A DNA stretch of 64,000 nt from assembly GCA_030562195.1 (NCBI GenBank), contig JAUJPP010000003.1, positions 46,940,602 through 47,004,601 of the forward strand, given 5' to 3'. This document shows positions 22,901-35,600 of this stretch, one piece after another. This DNA comes from Nipponacmea schrenckii (taxonomy: Eukaryota; Mollusca; Gastropoda; Lottiidae). Position 1 is the first letter of the stretch. The number at the start of each line of letters is the position of its first letter. The position numbers and the translations under genes were made by a program. A model generated the notes under the pieces. That model was given only the letters and a program-made list of their open reading frames with translations, did not search any database and had not been told where the DNA came from.

Positions 22901-25298
22901 GAACAGGCTTTCTTACGATAATTTCCTGAAGAACCACTTTGGTCAAAATAGTGATCAAGAAGCGCCACGTATCGATTATTTTTAGGATGGAAGGGAAGGG
23001 GGTAAAGCAGTGGCGTTTCTAGGAATTATTAGGTGGGGGATGCTTGCAAGGCGAGGCACCAGAAAAAGACCTCATGAAGAAAACATAATAATCTAATAAT
23101 ATTGTAATAAGCAGACCCTCAACTTTTCAGTCGAGTAAGCAAAATTAAAGCTACACGGTGAATATCTATTAGAGTTATTGCTTTTAAGGTGAACCGTGGA
23201 CATCATTACGTGATTACAATGAACAATGCACTCTCCCCTTTTTCAATGATAGACCACTCTGATTAATTACTGTAACAACGTACACCGAAGTGAAAAATAA
23301 TATATTATGAAAGGGGGTTCAAGTAAAAATCATATATCCCGTATATTGGGCGTAAGTCAAAGATTGCATATTGGCTTCTGAATGTCAGAAACAAACAAGG
23401 CGTAAAGTTAGTTGAGCTCTAGAATAATGCCTCATTACGAATATGCTATTAGAGCGAGCTCACCTAATATACATAACTAGCCTAATCACAACTGTTCTAC
23501 AAAACGTTAAATCAGGATTTGATTTGAATTAAAACAAATAAAAGACGACTTACTTACCGAGTTTGTTAGTTGCTAAAATCAGATGCTGGAGATCAGGATT
23601 AAACAGAATAGTTGAGATTGGAAATGGTCCAAGGGAGATAATTCTACCACTAAGATTCTGGAGACAACTTTGATCCTTGAGGTCGAAAACACGAATACTT
23701 TTACCCTTGTCGATGCTGAGAACTTGATGTTTCTTGCCAATCAAAACGATATGTACCACAGGCTTTGTGTGACCTTTCAGTAACAAGATACATTTATTGT
23801 TAACATATGGGTTCCATATTCGAACATTGTAGTCCATACCTCCAGTTGCAATAATATTAAGATTGGCACAGTAATCAAATGCAAACAAGCCCTTATTCAC
23901 CTTAAAAAAAGATGGTGATTTCTTTTTAAGAAAGTCTCCCAAATAAAGAGAAGTAGTAGAGGATTGACAACACGATAAAAAACACCCTAGTTCTGGAATA
24001 TAAGCTATCTTAGTTACCCAGTCATCGTGAATTCCGGACAGGCGGAAAGCTTTGATATTTGGAAAATGGCCTTTAAGCAGCTCTGCAAAACTTATTCGCT
24101 TTGCCGTCTCCTGTTTGGTAGGCAACGATCCAAAGAGACCACATCCACGCTGAATTTCGAAATATATCCCATAATCATTTCCAGCGGTGTCACCCCATAC
24201 CATCACTGACTGCTTCTTTCCGTCTAAATCCGCCCAATAGTCCATAGTTGTGACACAATTCTCTAAACCGGTTATCACATATCTTTTGACAAATTTCTTA
24301 GCTGTTATATCATAAAAACTTATATCTCGATCAGTGCTAGCAACCGCTATCATATTGACATTATAAACTGACACCATCTCAACAAACCATGGTTGAGTTG
24401 CTCGATCATTCGGTACAGCAACCGTATGACACCTATTGAAACGCAATTCTAAACTCCAGAATGTGACGATACCGTCTTTGCTGAGAGTTGCATATTTGCC
24501 ATTTGTGTAGTCCATATTAGTCCATCGTTTATGAACATGAGGAGAATAAATTATTCGGACAATATTGTCGTGGTGACGCGTATAAATGCATTTTATTTCT
24601 GTAGGAAAGGGTTTTTCTTTCAGCATTTCTAACATCTGTGATTTTTCCTGATATTCCAATAAATTGTAGCTAACATATTCCTCCCAATCTAACGTTCCGT
24701 CACAGTTAGCATCCATTTTCATAAACAATGTCTCCACTTCCTCTTCATCTATAGGCTGAAAGAAACAAAATTATTTTTCTACAGATCCTCTCGGTGTTGT
24801 AAATCACTAACAAGTTATTTTGACGACGAGATGCAAACCTTGAGACCAAATGGTGACGTGGGCTTAGGCTATAATCCAGACAAATTGAATGCATCTTACC
24901 TTATTAGATGTCTGTCTTAGTGCATCTTTAAATTCCTCCATACTAAGGCCAGGCTCGCCATCAGTGTCAGCTTCTTTAAATATTGACTGGAGTCGGGCAA
25001 GTTTTACATTAGCAGCAATTTGTTCTGGGGTTGATTCAATCGAATGTTGAACAATATCACTATCTCTCATACCATATTCCCGAGTATCTTTACTATCCAA
25101 CACGGACGTGGATGAACTTGCGAAAAATAGCGAAAAACCACGTTGTCTCCTAGTCAAAGAAGGCTTAAACCCGCTCGCTTTCTTGCTGTCTACTTGGGGA
25201 GCTTCAACCTCTTCAAGTAGTTGCGGCGCTATGGTCACCGTTTTCTGAGAACTCGTTTCTTTCTTCCCCTCCATTGTGTCTTGGTTAAATATAACCAC
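19901..25298 (-). CDS. WDR49: EF-hand plus WD40 repeat axonemal protein, WDR49/CFAP337-like, six exons
   Basis: Minus-strand exons with consistent phases: 25298-24900, 24755-23558, 22698-22604, 22470-22279, 22175-20568 and 20287-19901, about 1,290 residues. Translation starts at 25298 or the second ATG at 25274. Two EF-hand loops lie at residues 111-122 (DTDGEPGLSMEE) and 148-159 (DANCDGTLDWEE); the second is canonical for calcium binding. A long WD40 array follows, with repeat ends such as GGMDYNVRIWNP, SIRVFD, VVSVWDIETG, GTINVWLRE, GVVKVWDIM and CAIRLWT. The order EF-hands then WD repeats is that of the WDR49/EFCAB8/Drosophila WDY group; the WDR49 orthologue is an axonemal (cilium) protein in protists. 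The last splice is ambiguous: donors at 20568 (favoured, keeps coding-like sequence) or 20622 are both phase 0. Exact paralogue assignment within the group is uncertain. Confidence 0.85.
23009..23070 (+). mobile_element. Possible hAT terminus in a WDR49 intron
   Basis: CAGTGGCGTTTCTAGGAATT followed by a G-rich stretch looks like a hAT transposon end. The matching opposite end and an 8-bp duplication were not found, so this may be a truncated remnant. Confidence 0.3.
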
Positions 25299-27026
25299 TC
25301 GGTGTACACAATCGTTAAAGTTGGTCGGCTATCTTTGACAACCATGTCATTGTGACGTTACAAATAACGTCATGTGTATGTGACGCCAATAATATAATAG
25401 TGAGTATTTCTGACATCCTCTCATTCAGAGGTTGTCGTTCCTTGCAGTCGCATTAATAGAGATATATATAGAGAAAGTAACAGTCATATTACATGGTAGG
25501 CCTATGAGATAATTCGGGATAATCGCGTTTTATATCTGCCAACTGGTGCTTAGGGAAAATGTAATATCTGTATAAGATTGTTCAACGTATTGGATTGTTT
25601 TTTACGAAATAACAAAGTTTCTTAAACCACTCATGGGACATAGGTGATAGGACACGCAGGTAGGATAATGTTCAGTGGCGGCCTACCAGGGCACGGAAGA
25701 GAAGATCACGTATATGTAAGGCTATTCTTTAAGCAGAGGAAATGTGTTTTAAAATGGTGGCGTTTGTATGAAATGAAGGTTGGAGTTTGGAATTAGCTAG
25801 TTGCATGTTGAGAGTTCATTCGTTATCTGCAGTTAATCATTCCAGTATCTTTCGGCGTACAGACGTCTAGTTTGGGTCGAAGACAAAAAGAATATTTTGT
25901 ACGCATGTTATCCACTATTAACACTGGATTATACAGGTCCATTTACGGCTGATTGGAATAATTAAGAAATATTCATGCGACATAGTGGAGAATTCTTATC
26001 CACAGTTTAGTGTATGTCTAATAACAACCCAGTGTCCAAGATACCATCAAAAATCAATGGTGAGAATATATGTTTGTTGGTTAATTAATTTATGGAGACA
26101 AGCAAGGTTTAGGTGTTGGTTTTTTAAATTATTAATTACGACACGAATCACTCTCATCAAGTATTTATTTACCAATACATGTATATAAAAAATGTTACAT
26201 ATAGACTAGTACTGATCTATATTGCTTATTTTAAAACTGCAGCCATTAGCAGCCGGAATAAAAAGAAATTGTAAACTTCAATGTTCTATCAGACTATTTT
26301 GAGGTGGTAAATAATATAAGGTAAGTAGAAACTCATCTAGCAATAACCTGCACTTTAATTGGATTGTTGAAGGTTTCGGTTTATTGGACTATTGTACTTT
26401 TTTGTGAAACTCTGAGGACCAACAAAAGCGAATTGTGTAGTACCTGTTTTCATCCGTTATAATACTGTGCAAATACGATTTCTACAATGCAACGTTAAAG
26501 AGAAGAGTATTACGCTTACGAAAATACAAGCAATTCAGCAAGTTGTGTATGTTGAGATAGGAAGAAAGTGTTGACTAAATGGAATTCAGTGTTACATATT
26601 AATCATCATGATGTAGTCTTTAAATGTTCCTTATTTTATTGAGATAGTAAACGACAAATAACGTGTTTACTAGTCATAACATAAGTCTAGCACTTTATAG
26701 GCAAGTCGTAAATAATTTACTTTGTTGTCATACCAAAGCTTAGATTAAATTGTGTTATTTCGACGAAAGATTCTACACGTAGGCAGGTCTACATTGATTT
26801 AAAGATCAAATAGCCTAGGAAGTATTTAAGTTTTCGAGAAGTGGGTGATCTTTTGAAATATATTTTATACGTAATATAGCCTACCAAAGATTCAAACTCA
26901 TTCCCTACTTCGTTTGAAAAGTTGAAATGTCAGCTCTAACATTTTTTGTTGGTGGAATAGAAACACTCTTGATTGACCATGGTAATTCCATGTTTATGTT
27001 TCTACATCTTTCAGGATATTTTTAAC
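25299..27026. other. Divergent intergenic region between WDR49-like gene and glycosyltransferase
   Basis: The two genes point away from each other, so both promoters should lie here. TGACGTTACAAATAACGTCA near 25352-25371 is an imperfect inverted repeat with TGACGT (CRE-like) half-sites close to the WDR49-like start. No other gene is seen. Confidence 0.45.
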
Positions 27027-28694
27027 ATGAGAAGTCGGCAGGTCTTCAAGATTTTAGTGCTGACAGTGGTTGTGTACTTAGTTATTCAAATCGGTTGGAT
27101 AACACAGTCCTGTTTCCAACAGCGCCATCATCAATTGATTTCTGATGAGCATTGTGATGACGTCACCCATCAATCGTATGTTTTTCCAGACGTGCTACCA
27201 CGTGACGTTATTGAATTGGATAGAAGGAAAATTCCACATGTATTCCATTATGTGTTTTGTAATAAGAAAACCAAACATTCGTTTAATTTTAAGAATTACC
27301 TCAGTGTTATTAGCGTGTGGAGGAATTTTGAACCGGATATAATTGAAATTCATTACAAGGGGAAGATAATTCAAGATAAGTATAACACATGGTTAGACGA
27401 TCTGAAATCTATGATACCCTGTCTGGTGGTCAAGGAGATGCCTGGTCACTGGAAACAAAACGATGTCTGTGACATTTCCTATGCACGAGCTATTCTTCAG
27501 GATAGAGGTGGGGTATATGTGTCAAATGACGTTATTTTAACGAAACACGCTATGCCAAATTTGAACAAAGCATTCACTTTATTAACGGATGTTGACGACA
27601 ACGTCAAGGTCATTTTTAGTAGCAGGAAGCATGAAAATATAACATTAATGCAAGCGAAAAACCCTTTCACAGTCATACCGTTAACAAATATACAAAATAG
27701 CCGAACGCGTATTAATTCATGTGTTCAGGAAGGGTTGTTTAATCTAACTTCATCAAAATGTGTATTGTTGAGCACAAAATACTTTCCAAAAGATTTGTTT
27801 CAGACTAATTCTAAATTAGAGGAATATCTTCATTCTCTATACTACTTCAAAACAGCTGTAAACACATCATTGGGAATATCCACGATCCCAGAAGGCTGCA
27901 GAGAAATATTACCGATACAAAACATCGTGCACTATATATGGTTTCATTCCATGAAATTGACTTTCATGATGTATTTGAGTGTAGTTAGCTCCCTTTACGT
28001 TTTGAAAGCAGAACGTATTTATATTCACGGTGACCTTCGTCTTTACGGTGAATATTGGGAATTGATTAAAACAAATCCACGAATCACCCCCGTTTACAGA
28101 GAACTCACCACCAACATATACGGACATACCATTAAATACACTACGCACGTAAGTGATGTTTTACGAGCAGAAATTTTATCAAAATATGGCGGAATATATT
28201 TAGATTGGGACGCAATTTGGATTAATCCAGTAAATAGTATATTGAATGCAGGACATGAGGTAATTTTAAACTTCGATCACATGGTAGCCTCACAATCATT
28301 CCCTCAACAAATAAATTTGGGAGTTGCTATAGCAGCTCCTAGATCTCGATTTATCTTGGCGTGGCAAAAAACGCTTAAGAACTATAGAAGTGATGATTTT
28401 TATTACAATGCATTAGAACTGCCTTATAAAGTATACGAACGAAACCCCAAATTGGTTCATATTGACACTAAACTACAGGTTATGTGCTTCCGGCTTAAAT
28501 GTCATCCAATTTTTAAAGAAAACCATCGTGATTGGACAAAACATCAAGACTTCAATTGGAAGGAAGTTTATTCTATACATTTCACGTATCCAGAGCCTCA
28601 TGAATATGATTCTAAACGAATTTTGTATAATTCTAGTGGACTATTTGCTGAAATAGGACAGTATATTATGGAAAAGATGAATAGTAACTCTTAG
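27027..28694 (+). CDS. Type II membrane glycosyltransferase with two tandem GT32-like domains
   Basis: A single uninterrupted coding exon of 555 residues. A splice-acceptor-like TTTCAG at 27009-27014 suggests a 5' UTR exon upstream, so I start at ATG 27027 rather than ATG 26979. Residues about 8-25 form a signal anchor after a short basic N-terminus, as in Golgi enzymes. Two homologous domains follow. The first carries DISYARAILQDRGGVYVSND, where the metal-binding DXD is replaced by S166-N-D168. The second carries SDVLRAEILSKYGGIYLDWD with an intact D393-W-D395. These are the 'DXD sugar-transferase' motifs of the GT32/alpha-1,4-glycosyltransferase-like family (Gly_transf_sug). Probably only the C-terminal domain is catalytic, in the Golgi lumen; donor and acceptor are unknown. 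N-glycosylation sequons are present. Confidence 0.82.
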   Translation: MRSRQVFKILVLTVVVYLVIQIGWITQSCFQQRHHQLISDEHCDDVTHQSYVFPDVLPRDVIELDRRKIPHVFHYVFCNKKTKHSFNFKNYLSVISVWRNFEPDIIEIHYKGKIIQDKYNTWLDDLKSMIPCLVVKEMPGHWKQNDVCDISYARAILQDRGGVYVSNDVILTKHAMPNLNKAFTLLTDVDDNVKVIFSSRKHENITLMQAKNPFTVIPLTNIQNSRTRINSCVQEGLFNLTSSKCVLLSTKYFPKDLFQTNSKLEEYLHSLYYFKTAVNTSLGISTIPEGCREILPIQNIVHYIWFHSMKLTFMMYLSVVSSLYVLKAERIYIHGDLRLYGEYWELIKTNPRITPVYRELTTNIYGHTIKYTTHVSDVLRAEILSKYGGIYLDWDAIWINPVNSILNAGHEVILNFDHMVASQSFPQQINLGVAIAAPRSRFILAWQKTLKNYRSDDFYYNALELPYKVYERNPKLVHIDTKLQVMCFRLKCHPIFKENHRDWTKHQDFNWKEVYSIHFTYPEPHEYDSKRILYNSSGLFAEIGQYIMEKMNSNS

Positions 28695-29039
28695 ATTATC
28701 TTCATAAAAGATTACAAATGGAGCGATTGACTGGAAGCCGGTATATACAGTCAAGCAAGGCCTCAACAGAAAATCTGTGAACACGAAACCGTGAAGTTTA
28801 AATCCTTTCTGTAGAGGGCTCTGATTGGCTGTACTCCAATTCCTCATTCAGCAGTTTTCTGGTCAAGTCTAGTACTGCAGAGCAACCTTGTCAAACCAAC
28901 CATGTCTAACCCAAAGTTAGTGCTACTCCCAGGAAATAGGGAAACATTCTGGACTTAATACAGATCAAATCGAATTTAATGAAATTGTCTATGATTATAT
29001 ATTAATGATATCCTAGACTAGTTCTAATTTGAATCTGAA

Positions 29040-29560
29040 GAACAGACTTTTTGTGTTATTGCCCTTGAAAAAAACCACATCTTAATTTCATTACTAAGGC
29101 AAATGTTTTATAGCCAGTACATCTTCATTTGTTTGATTATAATAGAGAGATGCAGGAATCATCTCATTTTAATGAGATTAATTTATACTGATGAACTTGG
29201 ATTTTTCGATGAACGATTTTTTAGCTATTGCCTTTGGCTCAATTAAGGCGCATCAAAATGTGTTTTCGATCACGATTAGATCATTAATGTATGTGATCTA
29301 GTAGTTCTAATTCGAAGATTATTTGATGACCAATTTTGAGTCATTGACCTTGTAAAAGACTTCAAAGTCGGTAAGAAAAAAACAAAAGAAACTGAATTAC
29401 AATCGTTTTGGAGGAAACTTGGTCTGATCATAAATATTTATGAGATCTTTTTATTTATGAGTTTTTAAGGAGCTTTAATAGTTTCTATTGGTATTGCCCT
29501 GACGTAAAACGCGTCAGAATTTGTTCATGAGCACAATGGAAACTTAATTTCTAGGCGGTT
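29040..29560 (+). repeat. Strongly decayed tandem units of the same family
   Basis: The phrases TTATTGCCCTTG, TATTGCCTTTGG, CATTGACCTTG and TATTGCCCTGACG recur about every 110-170 bp after GATTTTT or GATGAACG blocks, as in the 10.95-kb element. Divergence is high and the borders are not visible. It follows the glycosyltransferase gene. Confidence 0.4.
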
Positions 29561-31042
29561 GGGAACTGATTGTGATTATCTAAGTATATTTTATAAAGAA
29601 TGAAAAAAGTTAAAATAATTTTATTAAAAAATATTTAAACAAATAAAAACAACAGATCATGAATTAATAATAAGTTATCAAAATAATAAACGGAGACACG
29701 GGAACTATTACAGGAATTACATTATATACACATTTTACATCAGTTAATTATATACTCACCATAGAATTACATGTAATAAGTACTGATTAAAGTGTTATTA
29801 AGTTTGTGCACCTTGAAATCATTAAGCACTTTTCCTGTAACAAGGAATTTTGTAAATGCAGCGATTTGTTTGTCCACAAGCGAATTCAACCAATTACAGC
29901 CCTGGATAGATACTATTAGGCCGTACATGTAACATTCAATGGCTTTTACTGGTTGTATTCGCTAGTATACAATTAGAGTTGCTCTTCAGACTGTCAGTCC
30001 AATCCAGTAGCTGACCATAGTCCTTTTTCCTTTCATGTTGACGAGAGCAGGGCAATGCAGATTATTTAATGTAAATTGACTGTGTAGAACTTTCTCATAA
30101 TAAATGGAAGAAAGAGAAAACCAAAACGTCCAATTTAACTAAAATATATCATTGGTCCGATTTAAATGACCAATTAATAACCAGACAAGACAGTACTATT
30201 CGATTAAGAAAAAGTTGTTATTTGAATAGAAAAAAGATATAAGATTGAAACTCGACTGTGTTACTTGCAATAGATCCTCGGAATCCCTTAATTTACACAC
30301 ACTCAAGCAGTATATCTTCAGTTAGCTAAGAAATGATTTTCAAATCATTTTTATGTTAATTGAGGTAGAACAGGGCGAAATTACTCAAGATCTCATCGAC
30401 TGTCTTGGCTCATATATAAAATATATAAAGTATAGCCACAATGAGTGCCTATTTATCATATGTTTGCATGTTTTCTTTTTCAATTTTAACTAATTACGTT
30501 TCCTTTGTTGATGAGATCTGATTTTTGACAACCTAGGCAGTCGAATGTTCTGCCTTAACTTTATATTATATTCTATTTGTAAACCTCTTGCCCATTTAAC
30601 CAGTTCGCCTATTTATCCAGACCGGAGACGATTAAGGTACTCTGAAATAAAGTATAGTTAATATATATGTATCAATTTACATCTCCCTTTTGATAAATCA
30701 CTCAGTATTCATTTCAATAAAAAATAAGAGAACAATTTGAGTATATTTACTATTGGATATTAAGATAATTTGCAGAAAAAATGGGTGAATCAGAACTGAG
30801 TGTTAACGCTCCAATTATTCTTTTGGTAGGCCTACAATAGAGTGACACTAGACCTAAACATGACTGTTTCGTCTCCTAAGCAGCTAAGTGCAGCTGTTAT
30901 ATACACGAAATGGATGGCAAGAAAAGAGAGAAATGGACAGATGAAAATGTTCTGTCACTTCTTGGACCTTTGATAAGCAACCATGATAGCTACATACATG
31001 TATTGGTTAAACTCAAGGGCACAGCTTCAAAGAAAAATAACA

Positions 31043-31084
31043 TATTGGCACACTAAGGTAATCTATTGGCACACTAAGGTAATC
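31043..31084. repeat. 21-bp tandem duplication
   Basis: TATTGGCACACTAAGGTAAT plus C occurs twice in a row without mismatch. It lies in otherwise unremarkable intergenic sequence. Confidence 0.85.
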
Positions 31085-32666
31085 TGGAGCTCTGACTTCT
31101 GAATCCAGCAAACATCTAGGGGTTAGTGTTAATTTTAAATGGAAACTCATGCTAGTAAGGTGTTCTGAAACACTGAGTTAGGATTGGGAGAATACTAAGT
31201 GCTGAATTGTTCCCCAAAATACCTCACTTTACCCAACACATGAATTATATACTGTTCTATGTCCAATATTTTGATTCGGAATCAGAACTCTATTTCATAC
31301 TAGCGTCACACTTAAGTACTAATCCAGCCCTTAAATCGAGCCCTAACTTCACTTAATCAAGTTGCTATCGCTATCGACAAAAAAGGCACAAAAATACCAA
31401 AATACTTTTTTTTCTATTTTTCGGCCTAATAGGTTTCAGTCCTTAAGATTTCGTTTTAATTTAATCCAAATTAAGGGAAGGATTTTAACTAATGTTAACA
31501 CACCAACCGGTGTATTGAAATATGCTATAAAACCATACATTACCAGACTATGAAATAGAAAAGCAGAACAACACACAGAATCGAGCAAACTACATAGCAA
31601 AAAAAAGGGGGGGTTTACAGAGAATAATATTAGTTGTTACCTCAATTAATTGTCCAAACAAGAATAAACCTTAAACCTTTGAATCAAAGATGTTAAATTG
31701 TAAAGATACTAAATAGTGTGAGTTACGTTCCATCTAGCATTAATATGAAGAAATCTGACAGATCGTGTGTGAGGAAAAGAACATTGACATAATAGTGGAT
31801 GAGATGTTTCAGAATAGTATTTTGAACTACATGTACAGGACTTCAAGGTCTTTCCTTAATACTATTATCCTCTTTTTAAAAAAAAAAACTGTCATGCAGA
31901 AATACTAGTAAAATGTGAGGTATATTATTGCTTCAATAAACCTAATTATCGGACAATCAAATTATGCAAAATATTGTTTTAACTGCGCAGTTATCTTGTA
32001 TATTCGTGATTATGAAGGTTTATATGCCAACTATAATATGTCCGATTTATTTTTGAACCTCATATAATCAAACAGATCCACGAGATGTATCTGCTTGGTT
32101 TTGTAAGAATGAAATATCTCAACCACTATATCATAAAAAAGCAAAAACCAAATCTTTTATTTTTTAACTAGCACGGTTTTTAAATCGACGATAGTAGATA
32201 AGCTCAAAGACTAAGGACATATCGGCCCTCAACATCGATAATAACTCAAGATTCAATTAAGTTAATTGGTTTGGAAATTCTTGGATTTTGATTTCAAACC
32301 CATCTTATAACCACAGGGTCAAATAGCTGCGATATGATATATTATTATATAGGTCGATTTATTTCTTGCAAACCATAGGTGTATAAATTTAATGAGGTTT
32401 GATATTACCTTTTCCATAATGTTTGCATCTTTACAACGAAGAGATCGTCAATATCAGTAATACTAAAATAAGGTTCACTTAATCTAGAGCAGGGAGAGGA
32501 ACTTATATTTAATAACCAAGAATTCTCAACATAAAATAAAAAATACTGGTACCAGTTGTACTCAGTTTAGATGTTTAAAAGATTTGGTTTTATAAGATTG
32601 TTAGCAGAAAGAAATCTCACCAATAGAAAGTGTTAATCTACTTTAATTGGTCCACTAGGTGGAGTT

Positions 32667-35600
32667 TCACCATACCTCGTCATCGTAATAAGATGCGTTA
32701 CTATAGGACCAGGGTCGATAACTCACGACATCTGTTAATTTCCATGTTGCTGTATGGTACCGTCTAAAAAAGGAGTTTTGAAATAGAGATGTGATAAATA
32801 AAACAGTTGCTTTACATTGTCCATGCATTCGATTGAACAATATGATAATGTTGGAGAATGAAACAGAGAAAACGTTCAACGATCAAAAAAGATTATTGCA
32901 TTTATGTTACTGGTACTTTAAATAATAATTCATAAGAGTACTCTTACCTTCTGTATGCAAAGAAAACTATAGCGGCTATAACTAATACTATGATAATTGG
33001 GATACAGATTCCAAGAGCTACTTTTCCACCCTGCGTTAATCCAGGTGTATTCTTTTCTGGTACAGGCATAGTTTCATTTACTAGAATGGACGAACTAACC
33101 GATGAAGCAGCTAGAATAGAGCTTGGTGAGATCACAGGGGAAGTGGATTCTGGTGCTTCGATCGAAGTTGATTCTATGATAGGGCTGCTATGTGATACGA
33201 AATGTGATGCTTGAGATGATATAATCTCTCCTGGTCCATGACTGGAGACGGGAAAGAGGATTTCACTTGAAACAGTCGTTGGAAATGCAGTAATGACAGA
33301 TTGAGTCAAATCACCTGTTTGCGATTCGAGTAGTTCAGTAGAAACATCAGAATACGAGTTTGTCTGTGTACTGGAATCTATATAGCTAAGATCACTTGTA
33401 GATACTACACTATCGGTGTCTGATGAAATCAGAGCACTATTAAAATCTGATACAAAGACAGAACTTGTGCCTGTTGAAGCTACAAGCTCACTGCTTAGAT
33501 CTGGTACAAATATTTCCGTGATGGTTCCAAATATAGACTGCTCATTTGACATTGTTTCAGATTCGCTTGTTGTTACACTATCAGGGACAAAATCAGATAT
33601 TTCACTTGTGGACGAAAACTGTAATGTACTTGGTGATAAACTATTAGTATTTAACGCAGATCTGGTCTGAGATTGGGTTGATGTTAAGCCCGATAGCATG
33701 GATTCTGCTTTTGATTGTATTGGTTCTAAATCGTTTGTTTGCGTAATCACTGTATCTGATGACATCATATCTAACAATGTTGACTTTGGTGATATATCTG
33801 ATGATATCAGGTCTAGCATTGTTGACATCACATCTATTAATGGTGATGGTGGTACTATATTTGACGACATTACATCTACGTGTATAACCGATATTATTGG
33901 TACTAGATTTGACGACATCACATCCATTACTGATGACGTTGGTACTATGTTTGTTGATGTCATATCCATTACTGATGGCATTGGACCTGACATTTGTGAC
34001 ATTCGAACGATATCTGGCGATGCAAATGATTGCTTTGCTAGTATTCCTGATAGCCCATCTGAACTTTCCAGAGAAATTGCACGTGATTCAGAATCCATAG
34101 CAAATGACTGTGAGCCTCTATCATTCAAATTTGTTTTTAGCGAAGCGATTTCACTAATAGTTTTAGTTGGTCTGAAGTTAGATTCCTCTAAACTTTGAGG
34201 TAGTGCATCACTTGACACCTGTGGTAAGGAAGATTCCCCTAGCACCATATAACTGGTCGGTGCAATTTCGAAGTCTTTTGATGTAGCGCTAGTATAATAT
34301 GACGGTATTGTACTTAGTGATGCCATCATTGGCGTAAGAGTTTGTATTTGACTCTCTTCCAATACGCTTCCTGAAATTGATAATAGAGTAAATAATTATA
34401 CATTTTGAATGGTTTCAAAGCATGATGGATAATTTTCCAGGTAAGTTAAAGCAATCTACCTGGAATTAATGAAAATTGAAATTTTTGAACTCGGCGATAA
34501 TACTAATAGTTTTAGTTGGTCTGAATTTAGATTCCTCTAAACTTTGACGTAGTGCATCACTTGACACCTGTAGTAAGGAAGATTCCAGAACTCGGCCAAA
34601 ATGAATCAAAACCATATGACAGAATCAATATATAATCAAATAAATACGTAAAACTAAGTAATAATGAATTAAATTATGAAAATTTGGAACTGAGACTATC
34701 GTCGGTTCTTGTCCATGCCAATAAGATGTAGAATTACTTTAAGATTCATCCAACAGTTGCTGGACACTACTAATATAAGAAGCAATATAGTGAAAACACT
34801 GACCAGTCCGTTGAAAATGAAATAAATGTAAGTTATTTATTGTAACGGTAGTCTAGCACAAATACAATACACTCTACATAACATCTTGACATAGTCAAAC
34901 ATTATGACAACAATAAAATGGATGGAATCACACGAATGTTCTGACCATACATTTGATTATTTTTAGTTCTTGATTCTTAGTTCTCTCCTTATTCAATAAC
35001 TTTCGATATAACTAAAAAGAAATTTAAAGAAGGTATATATTGTATTTTTTATTCGGAGACATACGACGCTCGCAAATTCTATTAAAGTACAAACATGTAC
35101 TTTGATCAAGCTTTTCTAGAATAACAGAAGACGAAGGAAAATAATACAAGCGTCACAAACAAGGGTAACAAGTATCGACCCTTCACATGCAAATAAAATA
35201 TGCTTTGAAATCAATTTATTGAACTGAATGCTAAAGTTTTTGATATAATTCTCATTGAAAGAAATTGGTCCAGGGAATTGAGACCCAGATTTGCTGTAAG
35301 CACAATAACAGTATGTCATTAAGAATTACAGAAAAGCAAATTACTGTATATCGTGGCTCGAACGTTAGAAGGGCACATTATACAAAGTAGAAGTGTGTAT
35401 CAAGAATCACTGAAATAAGATTGTTCAGCTAATTGACTCCGGGATCATGTTTCGATTTCAACCTGTTTTATTAATTTCTGACATTTATACAGGATACGAG
35501 TTACATATTTGAACTATGTGTACTTGATGGTGAAGGGTATTTTTTATTATGAAAGGCAATCGAGTTTAAATCTTAATACGCAACCTTTAAAAATACCTAT

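Larger units (their letters stand above)
28695..32666. other. Intergenic, no gene seen apart from repeats
   Basis: Contains the decayed tandem units at 29.0-29.6 kb and the 21-bp duplication at 31.04 kb. The rest is AT-rich with short, unconserved open frames. Confidence 0.5.

Noticed and set aside
25670..25690. CAGTGGCGGCCTACC as a hAT end
   Set aside because: No partner terminus or target duplication was seen.
32990..34198. Plus-strand open frames opposite the mucin-like exon
   Set aside because: They are antisense shadows of the Ser/Thr-rich coding sequence, which has the signal peptide, splice phases and transmembrane helix on minus.
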